A stretch of DNA of 64,000 nt from Vibrio spartinae (lineage in GTDB: Bacteria; Pseudomonadota; Gammaproteobacteria; Enterobacterales; Vibrionaceae): contig NZ_AP024907.1 in the NCBI RefSeq assembly GCF_024347135.1, positions 611,001-675,000 on the forward strand, in the 5' to 3' direction. Below, piece after piece: positions 45,405-57,130 of the stretch. Made by a program: the position numbers and the translations under genes. The notes beneath the pieces were generated by a model. That model worked only from the letters and a program-made list of their open reading frames with translations. It searched no databases and was not told the DNA's origin. Position 1 is the stretch's first letter; each line of letters opens with the position of its first letter.

Positions 45405-45436
45405 GTCCAAAGATAACTTTGGTTTCGAGGTATAAA

Positions 45437-45910
45437 ATGGAAAAAGTTCCAATGACGGCTCGTGGCGAGCAACTCCTGCGTGAAGAGCTTGACCGACTCC
45501 TGAAATTAAGACCAAAGATTTCACAGGCGATTGCTGAAGCTCGTGAACTCGGAGATCTGAAGGAAAATGCAGAATATCATGCTGCCCGGGAAGAACAGGG
45601 AATCTGTGAAGCCCAAATTCGTGACATCGAGTATAAACTCTCCGTTGCTCAAGTGATTGATGTCACTAAGCTTGATAATTCCGGCAAAATTATTTTTGGT
45701 TCGACGGTGACTTTGGTCGATGTGGAAACCGATGAAGAAAAAAGCTACCAGATTGTCGGTGATGATGAAGCTGATATTAAAGCGGGACGTATTTCAGTGA
45801 GTTCTCCGATTGCCCGGGGACTGATTGGCAAAGTCGAAGGGGATGAAGTTACCATCGTCACTCCGGGTGGTGAAAAAACGTTCGATATCGATAAGGTTGA
45901 GTATAAATAA
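45437..45910 (+). CDS. greA: Transcription elongation factor GreA
   Basis: Rescues backtracked RNA polymerase by stimulating transcript cleavage through the secondary channel. 157 residues, start ATG 45437 ([10 protein letters not shown]) with GAGG 6 bases upstream; an upstream in-frame extension to 45308 crosses the leader terminator and is not a real N-terminus. The coiled coil (about 8-75) carries the acidic tip in [16 protein letters not shown] with Asp and Glu near residues 41-44; the C-terminal FKBP-like domain ends [13 protein letters not shown]. Confidence 0.97.
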   Translation: MEKVPMTARGEQLLREELDRLLKLRPKISQAIAEARELGDLKENAEYHAAREEQGICEAQIRDIEYKLSVAQVIDVTKLDNSGKIIFGSTVTLVDVETDEEKSYQIVGDDEADIKAGRISVSSPIARGLIGKVEGDEVTIVTPGGEKTFDIDKVEYK

Positions 45911-45953
45911 AAACGGTCATGATGATTGTTCGATACTTTGCTGATAGTAATAA

Positions 45954-45975
45954 AAAAGCCGCTTCAGCGGCTTTT
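45954..45975. terminator. Bidirectional terminator between greA and yhbY
   Basis: AAAAGCCGCT (45954-45963) pairs with AGCGGCTTTT (45966-45975), flanked by A and T runs, between convergent genes; the yhbY stop is one base away. Confidence 0.88.
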
Positions 45976-45976
45976 C

Positions 45977-46273
45977 TTATTTTCTGGGAATTTCAATTCT
46001 TCGTTGTTCTGAAGGACGATATAACACCAGCACTTTGCCGATAGTTTGAATTTTTTCAGCACCGGTTTCTCGAATAATTGCATCAATAATCAGCTGCTTG
46101 GTTTCCCGATCTTCTGAGACAACTTTGACTTTGATTAACTCGTGATGACCAAGTGCAATTTCGATCTCTGCAAGCACGGCTTCTGTCAGGCCATTTGCGC
46201 CCATGAGAACGACGGGTTTCAAATGGTGGGCTAAGCCCTTTAAATGCTGTTTTTGTTTTGTGCTTAGGTTCAT
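45977..46273 (-). CDS. yhbY: Ribosome-associated RNA-binding protein YhbY
   Basis: 98-residue CRM-domain (CRS1/YhbY) protein that associates with pre-50S particles. The motif LKPVVLMGANGLTEAVLAEIE with the GxxG loop and the ETGAEKIQTIGKVLVLYR end are diagnostic. Divergent from rlmE across about 120 bp, as in enterics. Confidence 0.93.
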   Translation of the reverse strand: MNLSTKQKQHLKGLAHHLKPVVLMGANGLTEAVLAEIEIALGHHELIKVKVVSEDRETKQLIIDAIIRETGAEKIQTIGKVLVLYRPSEQRRIEIPRK

Positions 46274-46395
46274 GATGCAGCCAATTTAATTTACTATATT
46301 AGGGTTGAAAACAACTATTTTAGCGCCATCTATGGAAGATGACCACATCTTCCGTCCTTTGTTTGTCTGGTGAAGTGATTTGTATTGGAACAGAA

Positions 46396-47025
46396 ATGAG
46401 TAAAAATAAGCATTCTGCGAGCTCAGGCCGATGGCTGAAAGAGCATTTTGATGATAAATATGTAAATGATGCGAAGAAGAAAGGTTATCGTTCTCGTGCT
46501 ATCTTCAAACTAGAAGAGATCCAAGGGAAAGATAAACTGCTCAAACTTGGCATGACAGTGGTTGATTTGGGTGCAGCTCCCGGTGGGTGGTCTCAATATG
46601 CCGCGAATATTGTCGGTGATTCGGGGCAGGTTATCGCGTGTGATATTTTGCCGATGGATTCGATTGCCGGGGTTGCCTTTCTTCAAGGTGACTTTCGGGA
46701 AGAAGCAATTTTAAATGCCTTACTCGATAGAATTTCTCCGAACCTTGTCGATATTGTGATGTCTGATATGGCGCCTAACATGGCTGGGAATTTATCCGTT
46801 GATCAGCCCAGGGCAATGTATTTGGTAGAATTGGCACTCGACATGTGTCGACAAGTGCTCGCTGGGAATGGTAGCTTTATTGTCAAAGTGTTTCAGGGAG
46901 AAGGCTTTGACCAATACGTGAAAGATGTCCGGTCACTGTTTAAAGTGGTGAAAATAAGAAAACCAGACTCATCGAGAGCACGCTCTCGGGAAGTCTATAT
47001 TGTAGCAACTGGTTACAAAGGGTAA
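46396..47025 (+). CDS. rlmE: 23S rRNA (uridine-2'-O)-methyltransferase RlmE (FtsJ)
   Basis: Methylates U2552 in the A-loop of 23S rRNA. ATG 46396 with GGAA upstream gives 209 residues, exactly the E. coli length; the upstream in-frame ATG at 46339 is not supported. Catalytic tetrad candidates: Lys in AIFKLEEI near 38, Asp in [11 protein letters not shown] near 60-83, Asp in SDMAPNMAG near 124 and Lys in [10 protein letters not shown] near 164. Upstream neighbour of ftsH as in E. coli. Confidence 0.96.
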   Translation: MSKNKHSASSGRWLKEHFDDKYVNDAKKKGYRSRAIFKLEEIQGKDKLLKLGMTVVDLGAAPGGWSQYAANIVGDSGQVIACDILPMDSIAGVAFLQGDFREEAILNALLDRISPNLVDIVMSDMAPNMAGNLSVDQPRAMYLVELALDMCRQVLAGNGSFIVKVFQGEGFDQYVKDVRSLFKVVKIRKPDSSRARSREVYIVATGYKG

Positions 47026-47123
47026 CCATTTACGGGGCTCGGGCGCTGCCTATTCGGTAGCGACATACTATAATCTGTAGTACCCTACCTTTAATTACAA
47101 CTAGTTATCGCGAGGCTTACACC

Positions 47124-49085
47124 TTGAGTGACATGGCAAAAAATTTAATATTATGGCTGGTTATCGCCGTTGTCTTAATGTCCGTATTTCAGAGCTTTGG
47201 CCCTGGAGATAATAGTGGCAGGGCGGTTGACTATACCACTTTCGTGAAAGAAGTCGGACAGGGTCAAATTCAGGAAGCTCAATTCAAAGATAGTGAGATT
47301 ACGTTTACCCGCCGAGGCAGTAGTACTCATTATGTTACGTACATGCCTGTGTACGATCAGAAACTACTTGATGATCTGATTAATCAGAATGTAAAAGTTC
47401 AAGGGACGCCTCCTGAAGAACAAAGCTTACTGGGGACGATTTTCATCTCTTGGTTCCCGATGATTCTCTTGATCGGTGTCTGGATCTTCTTTATGCGACA
47501 GATGCAGGGCGGTGGTGGTAAAGGTGCCATGTCGTTCGGCAAGAGCAAAGCCCGCATGATGACTGAAGAGCAGATTAAAACAACATTCGGTGATGTTGCT
47601 GGTTGTGATGAAGCCAAAGAAGATGTGAAAGAGCTTGTCGACTATCTGCGTGATCCGAGCCGTTTCCAAAAACTGGGCGGAAAAATTCCAACCGGTGTTT
47701 TAATGGTTGGTCCTCCGGGTACCGGGAAAACGTTGTTAGCGAAGGCTATTGCCGGCGAAGCGAAAGTCCCGTTTTTTACCATTTCAGGTTCTGATTTTGT
47801 TGAAATGTTCGTCGGGGTTGGTGCTTCTCGGGTCAGAGACATGTTTGAGCAGGCTAAAAAGGCTTCTCCTTGTATCATATTCATCGATGAAATTGATGCT
47901 GTCGGGCGTCAGCGTGGTGCTGGTGTCGGTGGTGGACACGATGAACGCGAACAGACATTGAACCAAATGCTGGTTGAAATGGACGGTTTTGAAGGGCATG
48001 AAGGCATCATTGTTATTGCTGCAACCAACCGTCCGGATGTATTAGACCCTGCGTTATTACGTCCAGGTCGTTTTGACCGTCAGGTTGTGGTTGGATTGCC
48101 GGATATCCGTGGGCGTGAACAAATTCTGAAAGTTCACATGCGTAAAGTGCCGATTTCTAATGATGTCAATGCCTCACTGATTGCTCGCGGTACGCCTGGA
48201 TTCTCAGGTGCAGACTTGGCCAACTTGGTCAATGAAGCCGCACTGTTTGCGGCTCGTGGGAATAAACGCAATGTCTCGATGGTTGAGTTTGAACTGGCGA
48301 AAGACAAAATTATGATGGGTGCTGAGCGACGTTCCATGGTGATGTCAGAAGAAATCAAAGCATCAACTGCGTATCATGAAGCAGGACACGCGATTGTCGG
48401 ACGTTTGGTCCCAGAGCATGACCCTGTGTATAAAGTATCGATTATTCCGCGTGGTCGTGCTTTAGGTGTCACCATGTACTTACCGGAGCAAGATCGCATC
48501 AGTATGTCTCGGCAACACCTGGAATCAATGATTTCCAGCCTTTATGGTGGACGTCTGGCTGAAGAACTGATCTATGGGGTCGATAAAGTCTCAACCGGGG
48601 CGTCAAACGATATTGAGCGTGCGACAGATATTGCACGTAAAATGGTGACCCAGTGGGGGTTCTCAGAAAAATTAGGTCCGTTGTTATATACCGAAGATGA
48701 GGGAGAAGTCTTTCTCGGTCGGAGTATGACAAAAACGAAGCATATGTCTGATGATACGGCAAAACTGATCGATGATGAGATTCGGAAGATTATTGATCGA
48801 AACTATGAGAGAGCGAGAAAGATCCTGTTGGATAATATGGATATCATGCATTCGATGAAAGATGCTCTGATGAAGTATGAAACCATCGATGCTGGTCAGA
48901 TTGATGATTTGTTGGAGCGAAAATCTGAAATCAGGGAGCCAGCCGGATGGAGTGATCGGGACTCAGGCGCTCAGGAAAAAGTGAAGTCTACTGAATCAGA
49001 AAATGATGCGAAGCCTGATGAAACTCAACATGAGGAACAACAGGACAAATCAGATAATGATGATCAAAGTGGACGAACTGAGTAA
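47124..49085 (+). CDS. ftsH: ATP-dependent zinc metalloprotease FtsH
   Basis: Hexameric inner-membrane AAA+ protease degrading regulators such as LpxC and damaged membrane proteins. 653 residues from TTG 47124 (MSDMAKN) with GAGG 9 bases upstream; the ATG at 47133 is the alternative. Membrane segments at about 8-25 and 104-123, Walker A GPPGTGKT at 196-203, Walker [10 protein letters not shown], second region of homology [20 protein letters not shown] (two pieces, ATNRPDVLD and [10 protein letters not shown]), and the zinc motif HEAGH near 420. Low-complexity acidic C-terminus. A TATAAT at 47069-47074 could be a local -10. Confidence 0.97.
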   Translation: MSDMAKNLILWLVIAVVLMSVFQSFGPGDNSGRAVDYTTFVKEVGQGQIQEAQFKDSEITFTRRGSSTHYVTYMPVYDQKLLDDLINQNVKVQGTPPEEQSLLGTIFISWFPMILLIGVWIFFMRQMQGGGGKGAMSFGKSKARMMTEEQIKTTFGDVAGCDEAKEDVKELVDYLRDPSRFQKLGGKIPTGVLMVGPPGTGKTLLAKAIAGEAKVPFFTISGSDFVEMFVGVGASRVRDMFEQAKKASPCIIFIDEIDAVGRQRGAGVGGGHDEREQTLNQMLVEMDGFEGHEGIIVIAATNRPDVLDPALLRPGRFDRQVVVGLPDIRGREQILKVHMRKVPISNDVNASLIARGTPGFSGADLANLVNEAALFAARGNKRNVSMVEFELAKDKIMMGAERRSMVMSEEIKASTAYHEAGHAIVGRLVPEHDPVYKVSIIPRGRALGVTMYLPEQDRISMSRQHLESMISSLYGGRLAEELIYGVDKVSTGASNDIERATDIARKMVTQWGFSEKLGPLLYTEDEGEVFLGRSMTKTKHMSDDTAKLIDDEIRKIIDRNYERARKILLDNMDIMHSMKDALMKYETIDAGQIDDLLERKSEIREPAGWSDRDSGAQEKVKSTESENDAKPDETQHEEQQDKSDNDDQSGRTE

Positions 49086-49102
49086 ATCGTTTTGCCTCTG
49101 AA

Positions 49103-49129
49103 AAAAGCCCCGGTATTGTCGGGGCTTTT
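49103..49129 (+). terminator. Terminator between ftsH and folP
   Basis: AAAAGCCCCG (49103-49112) pairs with CGGGGCTTTT (49120-49129) around GTATTGT. The T tract is short and folP begins 17 bases later, so partial read-through into folP-glmM is likely. Confidence 0.78.
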
Positions 49130-49146
49130 GCTATTATGGGAGTATT

Positions 49147-49983
49147 ATGGATATTCGGACGTCCTATAAAACCTTAAGTTTAAGTTCTCCTCAGGTGATG
49201 GGGATTTTGAATACGACGCCTGATTCTTTTTCTGATGGCGGGCAGTTTGTTTCTCCGAAGAAAGCATTAGCGCATGCAGATACGATGATTCGGGCTGGTG
49301 CGACGATTATTGATGTCGGGGGGGAGTCAACTCGTCCCGGTGCTGCTGAAGTGACCGTTGAAGAAGAATTAAACCGGGTGATTCCTGTTGTCTGTGCTAT
49401 TCGACAAAAGTACCCGGACATCTGGATTTCTGTTGATACAAGCAAAGCAGAAGTCATGCAACAGAGCATTGATGCGGGCGCGGATCTGATTAATGATATT
49501 CGTTCACTTCAGGAGCCGGGAGCATTAGCCGTTGTTGCAAAAGCGGATATTCCTGTTTGTTTAATGCATATGCAAGGACAACCAGGAACGATGCAGAAGC
49601 GTCCTGAATATCGTGATGTTATTCAGGAAGTCTACACGTTTTTAAAGGACAGAATTGCCGTATGCGAGAAGGCAGGCATACGACGAGAAAATATTATTCT
49701 TGATCCTGGTTTTGGGTTTGGTAAAACCCTTGAGCATAATTATCATTTATTAGCCAATCTAAACACCTTTCATCAGTTTGGCCTGCCCCTGTTGATTGGT
49801 CTATCCAGAAAATCAATGTTGCATAAGTTTCTGGACAAACGACCTGCGGACTGCATGGTCGCAAGTATTGTTTGTGCCGCGGTTGCTGCAATGCAAGGTG
49901 CACAGATCTTCCGGGTTCATGATGTTGATGAAACCGTTGAAGCGATGAAAATAATCAGTATGATTCAAGCAAATCAATCATAA
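49147..49983 (+). CDS. folP: Dihydropteroate synthase FolP
   Basis: Condenses 4-aminobenzoate with dihydropterin pyrophosphate; target of sulfonamides. 278 residues (E. coli 282). Loop 1 MGILNTTPDSFSDGG near 18-32, loop 2 VGGESTRPGA near 57, DTSKAEV near 97, NDIRS near 116, and the C-terminal RVHDVDE. GGGAG lies upstream of the ATG. Folate partner FolK is at 19980. Confidence 0.96.
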   Translation: MDIRTSYKTLSLSSPQVMGILNTTPDSFSDGGQFVSPKKALAHADTMIRAGATIIDVGGESTRPGAAEVTVEEELNRVIPVVCAIRQKYPDIWISVDTSKAEVMQQSIDAGADLINDIRSLQEPGALAVVAKADIPVCLMHMQGQPGTMQKRPEYRDVIQEVYTFLKDRIAVCEKAGIRRENIILDPGFGFGKTLEHNYHLLANLNTFHQFGLPLLIGLSRKSMLHKFLDKRPADCMVASIVCAAVAAMQGAQIFRVHDVDETVEAMKIISMIQANQS

Positions 49984-49998
49984 AAAATAGGAGTATCG

Positions 49999-51339
49999 AT
50001 GTCGAATCACAGGCGTTATTTTGGTACCGACGGGGTCAGGGGAAAGGTTGGTCAATTTCCTATTACCCCAGATTTTGTGATGAAGCTTGGATGGGCTGCC
50101 GGTCGGGTTTTATCGAAACAAGGAACCCGTAAAGTGATTATCGGTAAGGATACTCGCATCTCCGGCTATATGTTGGAATCAGCTCTGGAAGCTGGTTTGG
50201 CCGCGGCCGGGCTCGAAGCGACGTTAACGGGACCGATGCCCACACCCGCAGTTGCTTATCTGACACAAACCTTTCGTGCTGAAGCCGGAATCGTGATTTC
50301 TGCATCTCATAATCCATATGATGATAACGGGATCAAGTTTTTTTCCTCTGAGGGAACAAAGCTACCTGATGAGGTGGAGTTCGAGATTGAACAAGAGCTG
50401 GATAAGGTGATTGAGTGTGTTCCCTCTGCTGAGTTAGGAAAGGCTTCTCGTTTAACTGATGCAGCCGGACGTTATATTGAGTTTTGCAAAAGTACTTTTC
50501 CATCCAGATTAAGCTTGGCTGGGTTAAAAATTGTTGTCGATTGTGCTCATGGCGCAACTTATCATATTGCTCCGAGTGTTTTCAGAGAGTTAGGGGCTGA
50601 TGTGGTTGCTATTGGCGTAAATCCAAATGGTTTAAACATCAATGAACAGGTCGGTGCGACCGATATTCGCGCGCTTCAGCATAAAGTACTGGAAGAAAAA
50701 GCAGATATTGGATTGGCCTTTGATGGCGACGGTGATCGCATCATTATGGTTGACGCATTGGGGCGTAAAGTCGATGGCGATCAAATTGCCTATATCATTG
50801 CTCGCTACCTGCTGCGCAAGGGAGAGCTGAAAGGTGGTGTAGTCGGGACGTTGATGACGAACCTCGGTATGGAGGTTGCGTTGAAACAACTGGGGATCCC
50901 CTTTGCCCGGGCTGCTGTTGGAGACCGGTATGTCATGGAAAAGCTGTTGGAAAAAAACTGGAAAATCGGTGCGGAGAATTCAGGGCATGTGATCTTACTG
51001 GATAAGATGACAACCGGAGATGCGATTGTGGCTGCGCTACAGGTTTTGACCGCGGTTGTGGATAGTGAGATGTCACTGGGTGAATTATCCAACGGCATGA
51101 AACTTTTCCCACAGATACTGGAAAATGTTCGCTTCAGTGGCGATTCTAATCCACTCGATGCTGAAGCTGTGAAACAGTGTGTTGAGGCCGTTGAAGGTGA
51201 ATTAGGCGATAAAGGACGAGTGCTGTTAAGAAAATCAGGCACTGAACCGTTACTCCGCGTGATGGTTGAGGGTGAAGATGAAACACTCGTTCGGGAATCT
51301 GCATTAAAGATTGCTGACGTCGTGAAGTCAAACTGTTGA
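49999..51339 (+). CDS. glmM: Phosphoglucosamine mutase GlmM
   Basis: Interconverts glucosamine 6- and 1-phosphate for UDP-GlcNAc, feeding peptidoglycan and LPS. 446 residues (E. coli 445). Phosphoserine loop [13 protein letters not shown] with Ser103, metal loop DGDGDR near 242-247, sugar loop GAENSGHV near 325 and phosphate loop [11 protein letters not shown] near 413. GGAG 6 bases upstream. In operon with folP (15-base gap). Confidence 0.97.
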   Translation: MSNHRRYFGTDGVRGKVGQFPITPDFVMKLGWAAGRVLSKQGTRKVIIGKDTRISGYMLESALEAGLAAAGLEATLTGPMPTPAVAYLTQTFRAEAGIVISASHNPYDDNGIKFFSSEGTKLPDEVEFEIEQELDKVIECVPSAELGKASRLTDAAGRYIEFCKSTFPSRLSLAGLKIVVDCAHGATYHIAPSVFRELGADVVAIGVNPNGLNINEQVGATDIRALQHKVLEEKADIGLAFDGDGDRIIMVDALGRKVDGDQIAYIIARYLLRKGELKGGVVGTLMTNLGMEVALKQLGIPFARAAVGDRYVMEKLLEKNWKIGAENSGHVILLDKMTTGDAIVAALQVLTAVVDSEMSLGELSNGMKLFPQILENVRFSGDSNPLDAEAVKQCVEAVEGELGDKGRVLLRKSGTEPLLRVMVEGEDETLVRESALKIADVVKSNC

Positions 51340-51593
51340 ATGATCGCAAGGAACTGTTAAATGACGGTTCCTGTCATCTGAATTTATTCTCTCTGAATGA
51401 TGAAAATACTGCAGTTGTCCCTTTTTTAACCGCTTAACCATGAATTTGAAAAAAAAGTAATTTATCCTCTTGCCAGTTTTCAATCCTTTCGTTAGTATTG
51501 CCCCCACTTCCGATACGGAGGTCGCTAGCCTAGTTCAAGTCGATAGATAAGAACGGCGCTGGCTCAACAATTTGGAACATAGGTGGATATGTT

Positions 51594-51935
51594 ATGTTTA
51601 CAGTCCTACTTGTGATTTACCTGTTGGCAGCGGTTGCTATCATCGGATTGGTGTTGATTCAACAAGGTAAAGGCGCAGATATGGGAGCCTCATTTGGGGC
51701 AGGTGCTTCAAATACAGTATTTGGTGCCGGTGGCTCTGGAAATTTCTTAACCCGAATGACTGCAATTTTTGCAATTGTATTCCTAATCGTTAGTCTGTTT
51801 TTAGGGAATTTATCAACACATAAAGCGAAATCGCAATGGGTTGATCCTGCTCAGGACAAAGCAGTCCAAGAGCAAACGAAGACTGATGATGGTGTTCCTG
51901 CTGACGACTCAAACGGCAGTGAAATACCACAGTAA
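51594..51935 (+). CDS. secG: Protein-export membrane protein SecG
   Basis: 113-residue auxiliary subunit of the SecYEG translocon, two membrane segments (about 2-22 and 55-74) joined by the Gly-rich loop LIQQGKGADMGASFGAGAS. Length agrees with E. coli SecG (110). The Ser/Asp-rich tail is species-variable. It is followed 10 bases later by a tRNA-Leu gene, the same order as in E. coli secG-leuU. Confidence 0.95.
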   Translation: MFTVLLVIYLLAAVAIIGLVLIQQGKGADMGASFGAGASNTVFGAGGSGNFLTRMTAIFAIVFLIVSLFLGNLSTHKAKSQWVDPAQDKAVQEQTKTDDGVPADDSNGSEIPQ

Positions 51936-51945
51936 AGAGAATTTG

Positions 51946-52029
51946 GCCGAGATGGTGAAATTGGTAGACACGCTAGCATGAGGTGCTAGTGCCTATGGTG
52001 TGAGGGTTCGAGTCCCTCTCTCGGCACCA
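51946..52029 (+). tRNA. tRNA-Leu (anticodon GAG)
   Basis: 84 nt including an encoded CCA. Acceptor GCCGAGA pairs with TCTCGGC; anticodon stem CTAGC/GCTAG with loop ATGAGGT, anticodon GAG; a long variable arm typical of class II tRNA-Leu; T-arm GAGGGTTCGAGTCCCTC. Sits right after secG. Confidence 0.96.
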
Positions 52030-52087
52030 TTATTCTTTACAAACTTGTAAATGAAGATTGAGAGCGTATAATGCTCAGCAAGTCGGA

Positions 52088-52164
<77 letters not shown>

Positions 52165-52216
52165 ATTATTGAATTGGTTGTTGCAGGTTTGATAGTGAGT
52201 GTTTATCTCACTATAT

Positions 52217-52281
52217 GTTAAGACAAGGTCTTAACATTCAGGGTCCAGCATAGATAAAAACCCCGGCTATCGGGGTTTTTT
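52217..52281 (+). terminator. Hairpin and rho-independent terminator between tRNA-fMet and rimP
   Basis: A perfect stem GTTAAGAC (52217-52224) with GTCTTAAC (52228-52235), loop AAG, is followed by a terminator AAAACCCCG (52257-52265) with CGGGGTTTT (52271-52279) and further T. The terminator lies 117 bases before rimP and may attenuate the nusA-infB operon. Confidence 0.82.
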
Positions 52282-52397
52282 GTTATCTGATTCTCGTGTA
52301 TGAGCAGTAATCACTGTTAATACATCGAAGATTTGGTCTGTTTGCTTGGAATTGAAATTGGGCTCATAGCCCTTTTTTTGTTTCTGGAGTCGTTTAA

Positions 52398-52853
52398 ATG
52401 ACAGGGTTAGAAAAACAACTTTCTGAATTACTTGAAGCACCTGTTGTTGCTGCAGGTTATGAATTAGTCGGATTAGAATTTGTTCGTGCTGGAGCGCATT
52501 CAACGCTACGAATTTATATTGATCACGACAATGGTATTACTGTGGATGACTGTGCTGAGGTTAGTCGTCAGGTCAGTGCTGTGCTTGATGTAGAAGATCC
52601 TATTTCTGTGGCCTATAACCTTGAAGTTTCTTCACCTGGCGTAGACAGACCTTTATTTAAATCTGAACACTATGAGCAATTTATTGGTCACGAGGTCAAT
52701 ATTGTTTTGAAAATGGCTGTTGGAAACCGCCGCAAATGGAAAGGTATCATCCAATCGGTTGATGGTGAAACCATTGTGGTTACTGTTGATGAGCAAGAAG
52801 AACCATTCGCGCTCAGCAATATTTCAAAAGCTAATCTGATCCCTAAATTTTAA
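52398..52853 (+). CDS. rimP: Ribosome maturation factor RimP
   Basis: 151-residue 30S assembly factor (E. coli 150) needed for early S19/S12-related steps. Conserved [24 protein letters not shown] (read as [14 protein letters not shown] and GITVDDC) near 30-52 and [14 protein letters not shown] near 74. First gene of the rimP-nusA-infB operon; 21 bases before nusA. Confidence 0.96.
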   Translation: MTGLEKQLSELLEAPVVAAGYELVGLEFVRAGAHSTLRIYIDHDNGITVDDCAEVSRQVSAVLDVEDPISVAYNLEVSSPGVDRPLFKSEHYEQFIGHEVNIVLKMAVGNRRKWKGIIQSVDGETIVVTVDEQEEPFALSNISKANLIPKF

Positions 52854-52874
52854 GTCTTAAAGAGGCTGGAAATA

Positions 52875-54362
52875 ATGAGTAAAGAAATTTTAGCGGTAGT
52901 TGAGGCGGTTTCAAACGAGAAGGCTGTTCCTCGTGAACGTATTTTTGAAGCGCTTGAAACTGCTTTAGCAACCTCGACTAAGAAAAAATACGATATTGAT
53001 ATTGATGTTCGCGTTGAGATTGATAGAAAGACTGGAGAGTTTGAAACATTCCGTCGCTGGTTGGTTGTAGCAGAAGTTCTGAATCCAACCAAAGAGATTT
53101 CAATCGAAGCGGCTCAATTTGATGATGATTCAATCGAGTTGGATGATTTTATTGAAGATCAAATTGAATCGGTTAAGTTTGACCGGATCACCACTCAGAC
53201 GGCAAAACAGGTTATTGTCCAGAAAGTTCGTGAAGCTGAACGGGCACAAATCGTTGAGCAGTTTATTGATAATGAAGGTGAACTTGTCACCGGTGCAGTA
53301 AAGAAAGTTACCCGAGATAGTATTATCCTTGATCTCGGTAATAACGCAGAAGCTGTAATTTTGCGTGAAGATCAACTTCCCCGAGAAAACTTCCGTCCTG
53401 GTGACCGCGTTCGTGGCTTACTTTATGCGGTTAGACCTGAAGCGCGTGGTTTCCAGCTCTTCATCACTCGTTCTAAGCCTGAAATGCTGGCTGAATTATT
53501 CCGTGTTGAAGTCCCTGAAATTGGTGAAGAACTAATTGAGCTGAAATGTGCATCTCGCGATCCGGGATCAAGAGCTAAAATCGCGGTGAAAACCAACGAT
53601 AAACGCATTGACCCAGTCGGTGCATGTGTTGGGATGCGTGGTGCCCGAGTTCAGGCGGTTTCCGGTGAATTAGGTGGCGAGCGTATTGATATTGTGCTGT
53701 GGGACGATAACCCAGCTCAATTTGTAATTAATGCAATGGCACCAGCTGATGTTGCTTCTATCATCGTTGATGAGGATGCTCATTCGATGGACATTGCTGT
53801 TGAAGCCGACAATCTAGCTCAAGCGATTGGCCGTAGTGGGCAGAATGTTCGTTTGGCCTCTCAGTTGACTGGCTGGGAACTCAATGTGATGACAGTAGAA
53901 GATCTTCAGAAGAAGCATCAGGAAGAATCAACTGAGTCCATTGAGTTGTTCATGAAGCATCTGGCTATTGAGCAGGACTTTGCCGAATTGTTGGTTGAAG
54001 AAGGCTTCTCTACATTAGAAGAAGTTGCCTATGTGCCGGTGAATGAGTTGCTTGAGGTTGACGGGTTGGATGAAGACCTTGTTGAAGAATTGCGTACTCG
54101 TGCAAAAGATGCACTGACAACTCTTGCTTTGGCCAGAGAAGAGTCACTGGATGGAGGTGAGCCAGCTGAGGACCTGTTAAATCTATCTGGTCTTGAGCGT
54201 GAAATGGCTTACAAACTGGCAGCTAAAGGAGTGATAACTCTTGAAGATTTGGCTGATCAGGGAATTGATGATCTTGAAGGTATAGAAGAACTGACAGAAG
54301 AACGCGCTGGAGAATTAATTATGGCTGCGCGTAATATTTGTTGGTTTGGCGAAGACGCGTAA
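52875..54362 (+). CDS. nusA: Transcription termination/antitermination factor NusA
   Basis: RNA polymerase pausing, termination and antitermination factor. 495 residues, same as E. coli. N-terminal RNAP-binding domain (1-125), S1 domain (about 135-200), two KH domains (200-345, with [17 protein letters not shown] and [13 protein letters not shown]), and two acidic repeat domains (about 365-420 and 440-495) as in gammaproteobacteria. Confidence 0.97.
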   Translation: MSKEILAVVEAVSNEKAVPRERIFEALETALATSTKKKYDIDIDVRVEIDRKTGEFETFRRWLVVAEVLNPTKEISIEAAQFDDDSIELDDFIEDQIESVKFDRITTQTAKQVIVQKVREAERAQIVEQFIDNEGELVTGAVKKVTRDSIILDLGNNAEAVILREDQLPRENFRPGDRVRGLLYAVRPEARGFQLFITRSKPEMLAELFRVEVPEIGEELIELKCASRDPGSRAKIAVKTNDKRIDPVGACVGMRGARVQAVSGELGGERIDIVLWDDNPAQFVINAMAPADVASIIVDEDAHSMDIAVEADNLAQAIGRSGQNVRLASQLTGWELNVMTVEDLQKKHQEESTESIELFMKHLAIEQDFAELLVEEGFSTLEEVAYVPVNELLEVDGLDEDLVEELRTRAKDALTTLALAREESLDGGEPAEDLLNLSGLEREMAYKLAAKGVITLEDLADQGIDDLEGIEELTEERAGELIMAARNICWFGEDA

Positions 54363-54386
54363 TTTTCAGCAAGGGGAGAAAGCGGC

Positions 54387-57095
54387 ATGACAGAACTTAC
54401 AGTTAAAGCACTGAGTGAAGAGATTGGTACACCAGTTGACCGCTTATTAGAGCAACTTGCTGACGCAGGAATGACAAAAACGAGATCGGATAGTGTTTCT
54501 GAAGATGAAAAACAGAAACTGTTAACTTTCCTTCGTCAAGAGCACGGTGGCAGCTCTTCAAAGGACGAACCGACTCGTTTAACATTACAGCGAAAAACCC
54601 GCAGCACACTCAGTGTGAATGCGGGAGGCGGTAAAAGTAAGAATGTTCAGGTTGAAGTGCGCAAAAAACGAACGTATGTTAAGCGTAGTACAGTCGAAGA
54701 TGAAGCGAAACGTGAGGCAGAAGAAGCAGCCCAGCGTGAAGCTGAAGAGAAAGCTAAGTTAGAAGTAGAAGCTGAAAAAGCAAAATTAGAAGCTCAAGCG
54801 AAGCGTGAAGCTGAAGAAAAAGCGAAACGGGAAGCTGAAGAGCAGATGAAGCGTGAAGCCGAAGAAAAAGCGAAGCGTGAAGAGAAAAACAGTCAGAAAG
54901 TTGAACTTTCTGATGAAGAAAAATCCAAGCAAGAGGCAGCGCGTCAAGAAGCCGAAGCACTGAAGCGTCGTCAGGAAGAAGAATTGAGACGTAAAGCTGA
55001 AGAGGAAAGTCAGCGTCAGCTCGAAAAAGCGCGTGAATTGGCTGAAAAGAATCAAGAGCGTTGGTCTGCTGCAGAAGAGAAGAAAGGTGCTATGGAAGAC
55101 GAAAATACTGATTACCATCTAACTACTTCCCGTTATGCCCAAGAGGCAGAAGACGAAGCAGACCGTCGAGATGAAGGTAGTCGTCGTGCAAAAGCGAAGA
55201 AAAAAGCTTCTGCTCGCGATGAACAACGCCAAGAACGCGACATGCGTCCTCGCGGTGGAAAAGGTGGACGTAACTCGAGTCGAGGTCGGGGAAAACCGTC
55301 TTCAATGCGGCAAGGTTTTGATAAGAATGCAACTGTTGCAAAATCTGATGTTGTCATCGGTGAAACAATCATTGTTTCCGAGCTGGCTCAGAAAATGTCA
55401 GTAAAAGGCACCGAAATCATCAAAGTTATGATGAAAATGGGTGCTATGGCAACGATTAACCAAGTGATTGATCAGGAAACTGCACAGCTTGTTGCCGAAG
55501 AAATGGGTCACAAAGTGATTCTCCGTAAAGAAAATGAACTGGAAGAAGCGGTTCTTTCTGATCGTGATAGTACTTCTGAAGCCGTTCCTCGTGCACCAGT
55601 GGTTACCATCATGGGACACGTTGACCACGGCAAAACTTCAACACTGGATTATATTCGTCGTACACACGTTGCATCTGGTGAAGCCGGTGGTATTACCCAG
55701 CATATCGGTGCTTATCATGTTGAAACTGACAATGGCATGATCACTTTCCTTGATACCCCGGGACACGCGGCATTTACGGCAATGCGTGCTCGTGGTGCTC
55801 AAGCAACGGATATCGTGGTGTTGGTTGTTGCGGCTGATGATGGTGTTATGCCTCAAACAATAGAAGCAATTCAGCACTCAAAAGCAGCGAAAGTTCCGTT
55901 AATTGTTGCAGTGAACAAGATTGATAAAGAAGGTGCCAATCCGGACAATGTGAAAAATGAACTGGCACAATATGACATCATTCCTGAAGAATGGGGTGGT
56001 GAGAATATTTTCGTTCATATTTCTGCCAAGCAGGGAACGAACGTAGAGTCTTTGTTAGAAGCGATTCTTCTTCAAGCCGAGGTTCTGGAACTGACTGCTG
56101 TTGCTGACGGCATGGGAACTGGTGTTGTTGTCGAGTCTCGACTGGATAAAGGCCGTGGCCCTGTCGCAACGATTTTGGTTCAGTCAGGTACAGTGCGTAA
56201 AGGCGATATTCTGCTTTGTGGTCAGGAGTATGGCCGAGTCAGAGCAATGCGCAACGAAGTCGGTGATGAAGTGCTGGAAGCTGGCCCATCAATTCCGGTC
56301 GAAGTTCTCGGTCTTTCTGGTGTGCCTGCTGCGGGTGATGAAGCGACTGTTGTGCGTGATGAACGTAAAGCGCGTGAAGTTGCGAACTACCGTCAGGGTA
56401 AATTCCGTGAAGTTAAACTGGCTCGTCAGCAGAAAGCTAAACTAGAGAATATGTTCTCTAATATGACCGCTGGTGAAGTTGCTGAATTGAATATCGTGCT
56501 GAAAGCTGATGTTCAAGGATCGGTTGAAGCGATTACAGATGCACTGATTAAACTTTCAACGGATGAAGTGAAAGTCAACATTGTTGGCTCCGGTGTGGGT
56601 GGTATTACAGAAACTGACGCAACATTGGCTGCGGCATCGAATGCTATTGTACTGGGCTTTAACGTCCGTGCAGATGGTTCCGCCCGTCGAACCATCGAAA
56701 CAGAGAACCTTGATCTGCGCTATTACTCCATCATTTATCAATTGATTGATGAAGTGAAACAGGCGATGAGCGGTATGTTGGCTCCTGAATTTAAACAGGA
56801 GATTATCGGTCTGGCAGAAGTCCGTGATGTATTCCGTTCTCCGAAACTGGGTGCTATCGCTGGCTGTATGGTTACTGAAGGACTGATCAAACGGAATAAT
56901 CCTATTCGCGTGCTGCGTGATAACGTGGTCATTTATGAAGGTGAACTGGAATCACTCCGTCGCTTTAAAGATGATGTTGCAGAAGTGAAAAATGGTTATG
57001 AATGTGGTATTGGTGTGAAAAACTACAACGATGTCCGTGTTGGTGACCAGATCGAAGTTTTTGAAATAATTGAAATTAAACGTTCAATCGATTAA
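54387..57095 (+). CDS. infB: Translation initiation factor IF-2
   Basis: GTPase that places initiator tRNA on the 30S subunit and promotes subunit joining. 902 residues (E. coli 890). A small N-terminal IF2-N fold, then a highly charged Lys/Glu/Arg helix (about 100-290, repeats of EAEEKAKRE), a second IF2-N, and the G domain: G1 GHVDHGKT, G3 DTPGHAAF, G4 NKID, followed by domains II-IV. Internal initiation giving shorter forms, known in E. coli, is possible but not shown. Confidence 0.97.
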   Translation: MTELTVKALSEEIGTPVDRLLEQLADAGMTKTRSDSVSEDEKQKLLTFLRQEHGGSSSKDEPTRLTLQRKTRSTLSVNAGGGKSKNVQVEVRKKRTYVKRSTVEDEAKREAEEAAQREAEEKAKLEVEAEKAKLEAQAKREAEEKAKREAEEQMKREAEEKAKREEKNSQKVELSDEEKSKQEAARQEAEALKRRQEEELRRKAEEESQRQLEKARELAEKNQERWSAAEEKKGAMEDENTDYHLTTSRYAQEAEDEADRRDEGSRRAKAKKKASARDEQRQERDMRPRGGKGGRNSSRGRGKPSSMRQGFDKNATVAKSDVVIGETIIVSELAQKMSVKGTEIIKVMMKMGAMATINQVIDQETAQLVAEEMGHKVILRKENELEEAVLSDRDSTSEAVPRAPVVTIMGHVDHGKTSTLDYIRRTHVASGEAGGITQHIGAYHVETDNGMITFLDTPGHAAFTAMRARGAQATDIVVLVVAADDGVMPQTIEAIQHSKAAKVPLIVAVNKIDKEGANPDNVKNELAQYDIIPEEWGGENIFVHISAKQGTNVESLLEAILLQAEVLELTAVADGMGTGVVVESRLDKGRGPVATILVQSGTVRKGDILLCGQEYGRVRAMRNEVGDEVLEAGPSIPVEVLGLSGVPAAGDEATVVRDERKAREVANYRQGKFREVKLARQQKAKLENMFSNMTAGEVAELNIVLKADVQGSVEAITDALIKLSTDEVKVNIVGSGVGGITETDATLAAASNAIVLGFNVRADGSARRTIETENLDLRYYSIIYQLIDEVKQAMSGMLAPEFKQEIIGLAEVRDVFRSPKLGAIAGCMVTEGLIKRNNPIRVLRDNVVIYEGELESLRRFKDDVAEVKNGYECGIGVKNYNDVRVGDQIEVFEIIEIKRSID

Positions 57096-57130
57096 TCGAC
57101 ATTGATGGTTAAGTGATATACCACACAATC

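Noticed and set aside
45308..45436. 43-residue N-terminal extension of GreA
   Set aside because: It would read through the leader terminator structure; ATG 45437 has a good ribosome-binding site and gives the normal GreA length.
51340..51593. Possible structured RNA or tRNA fragment upstream of secG (GTTCAAGTC-like stretch)
   Set aside because: No cloverleaf or consistent stem could be drawn around it; it is probably just the secG promoter and leader.
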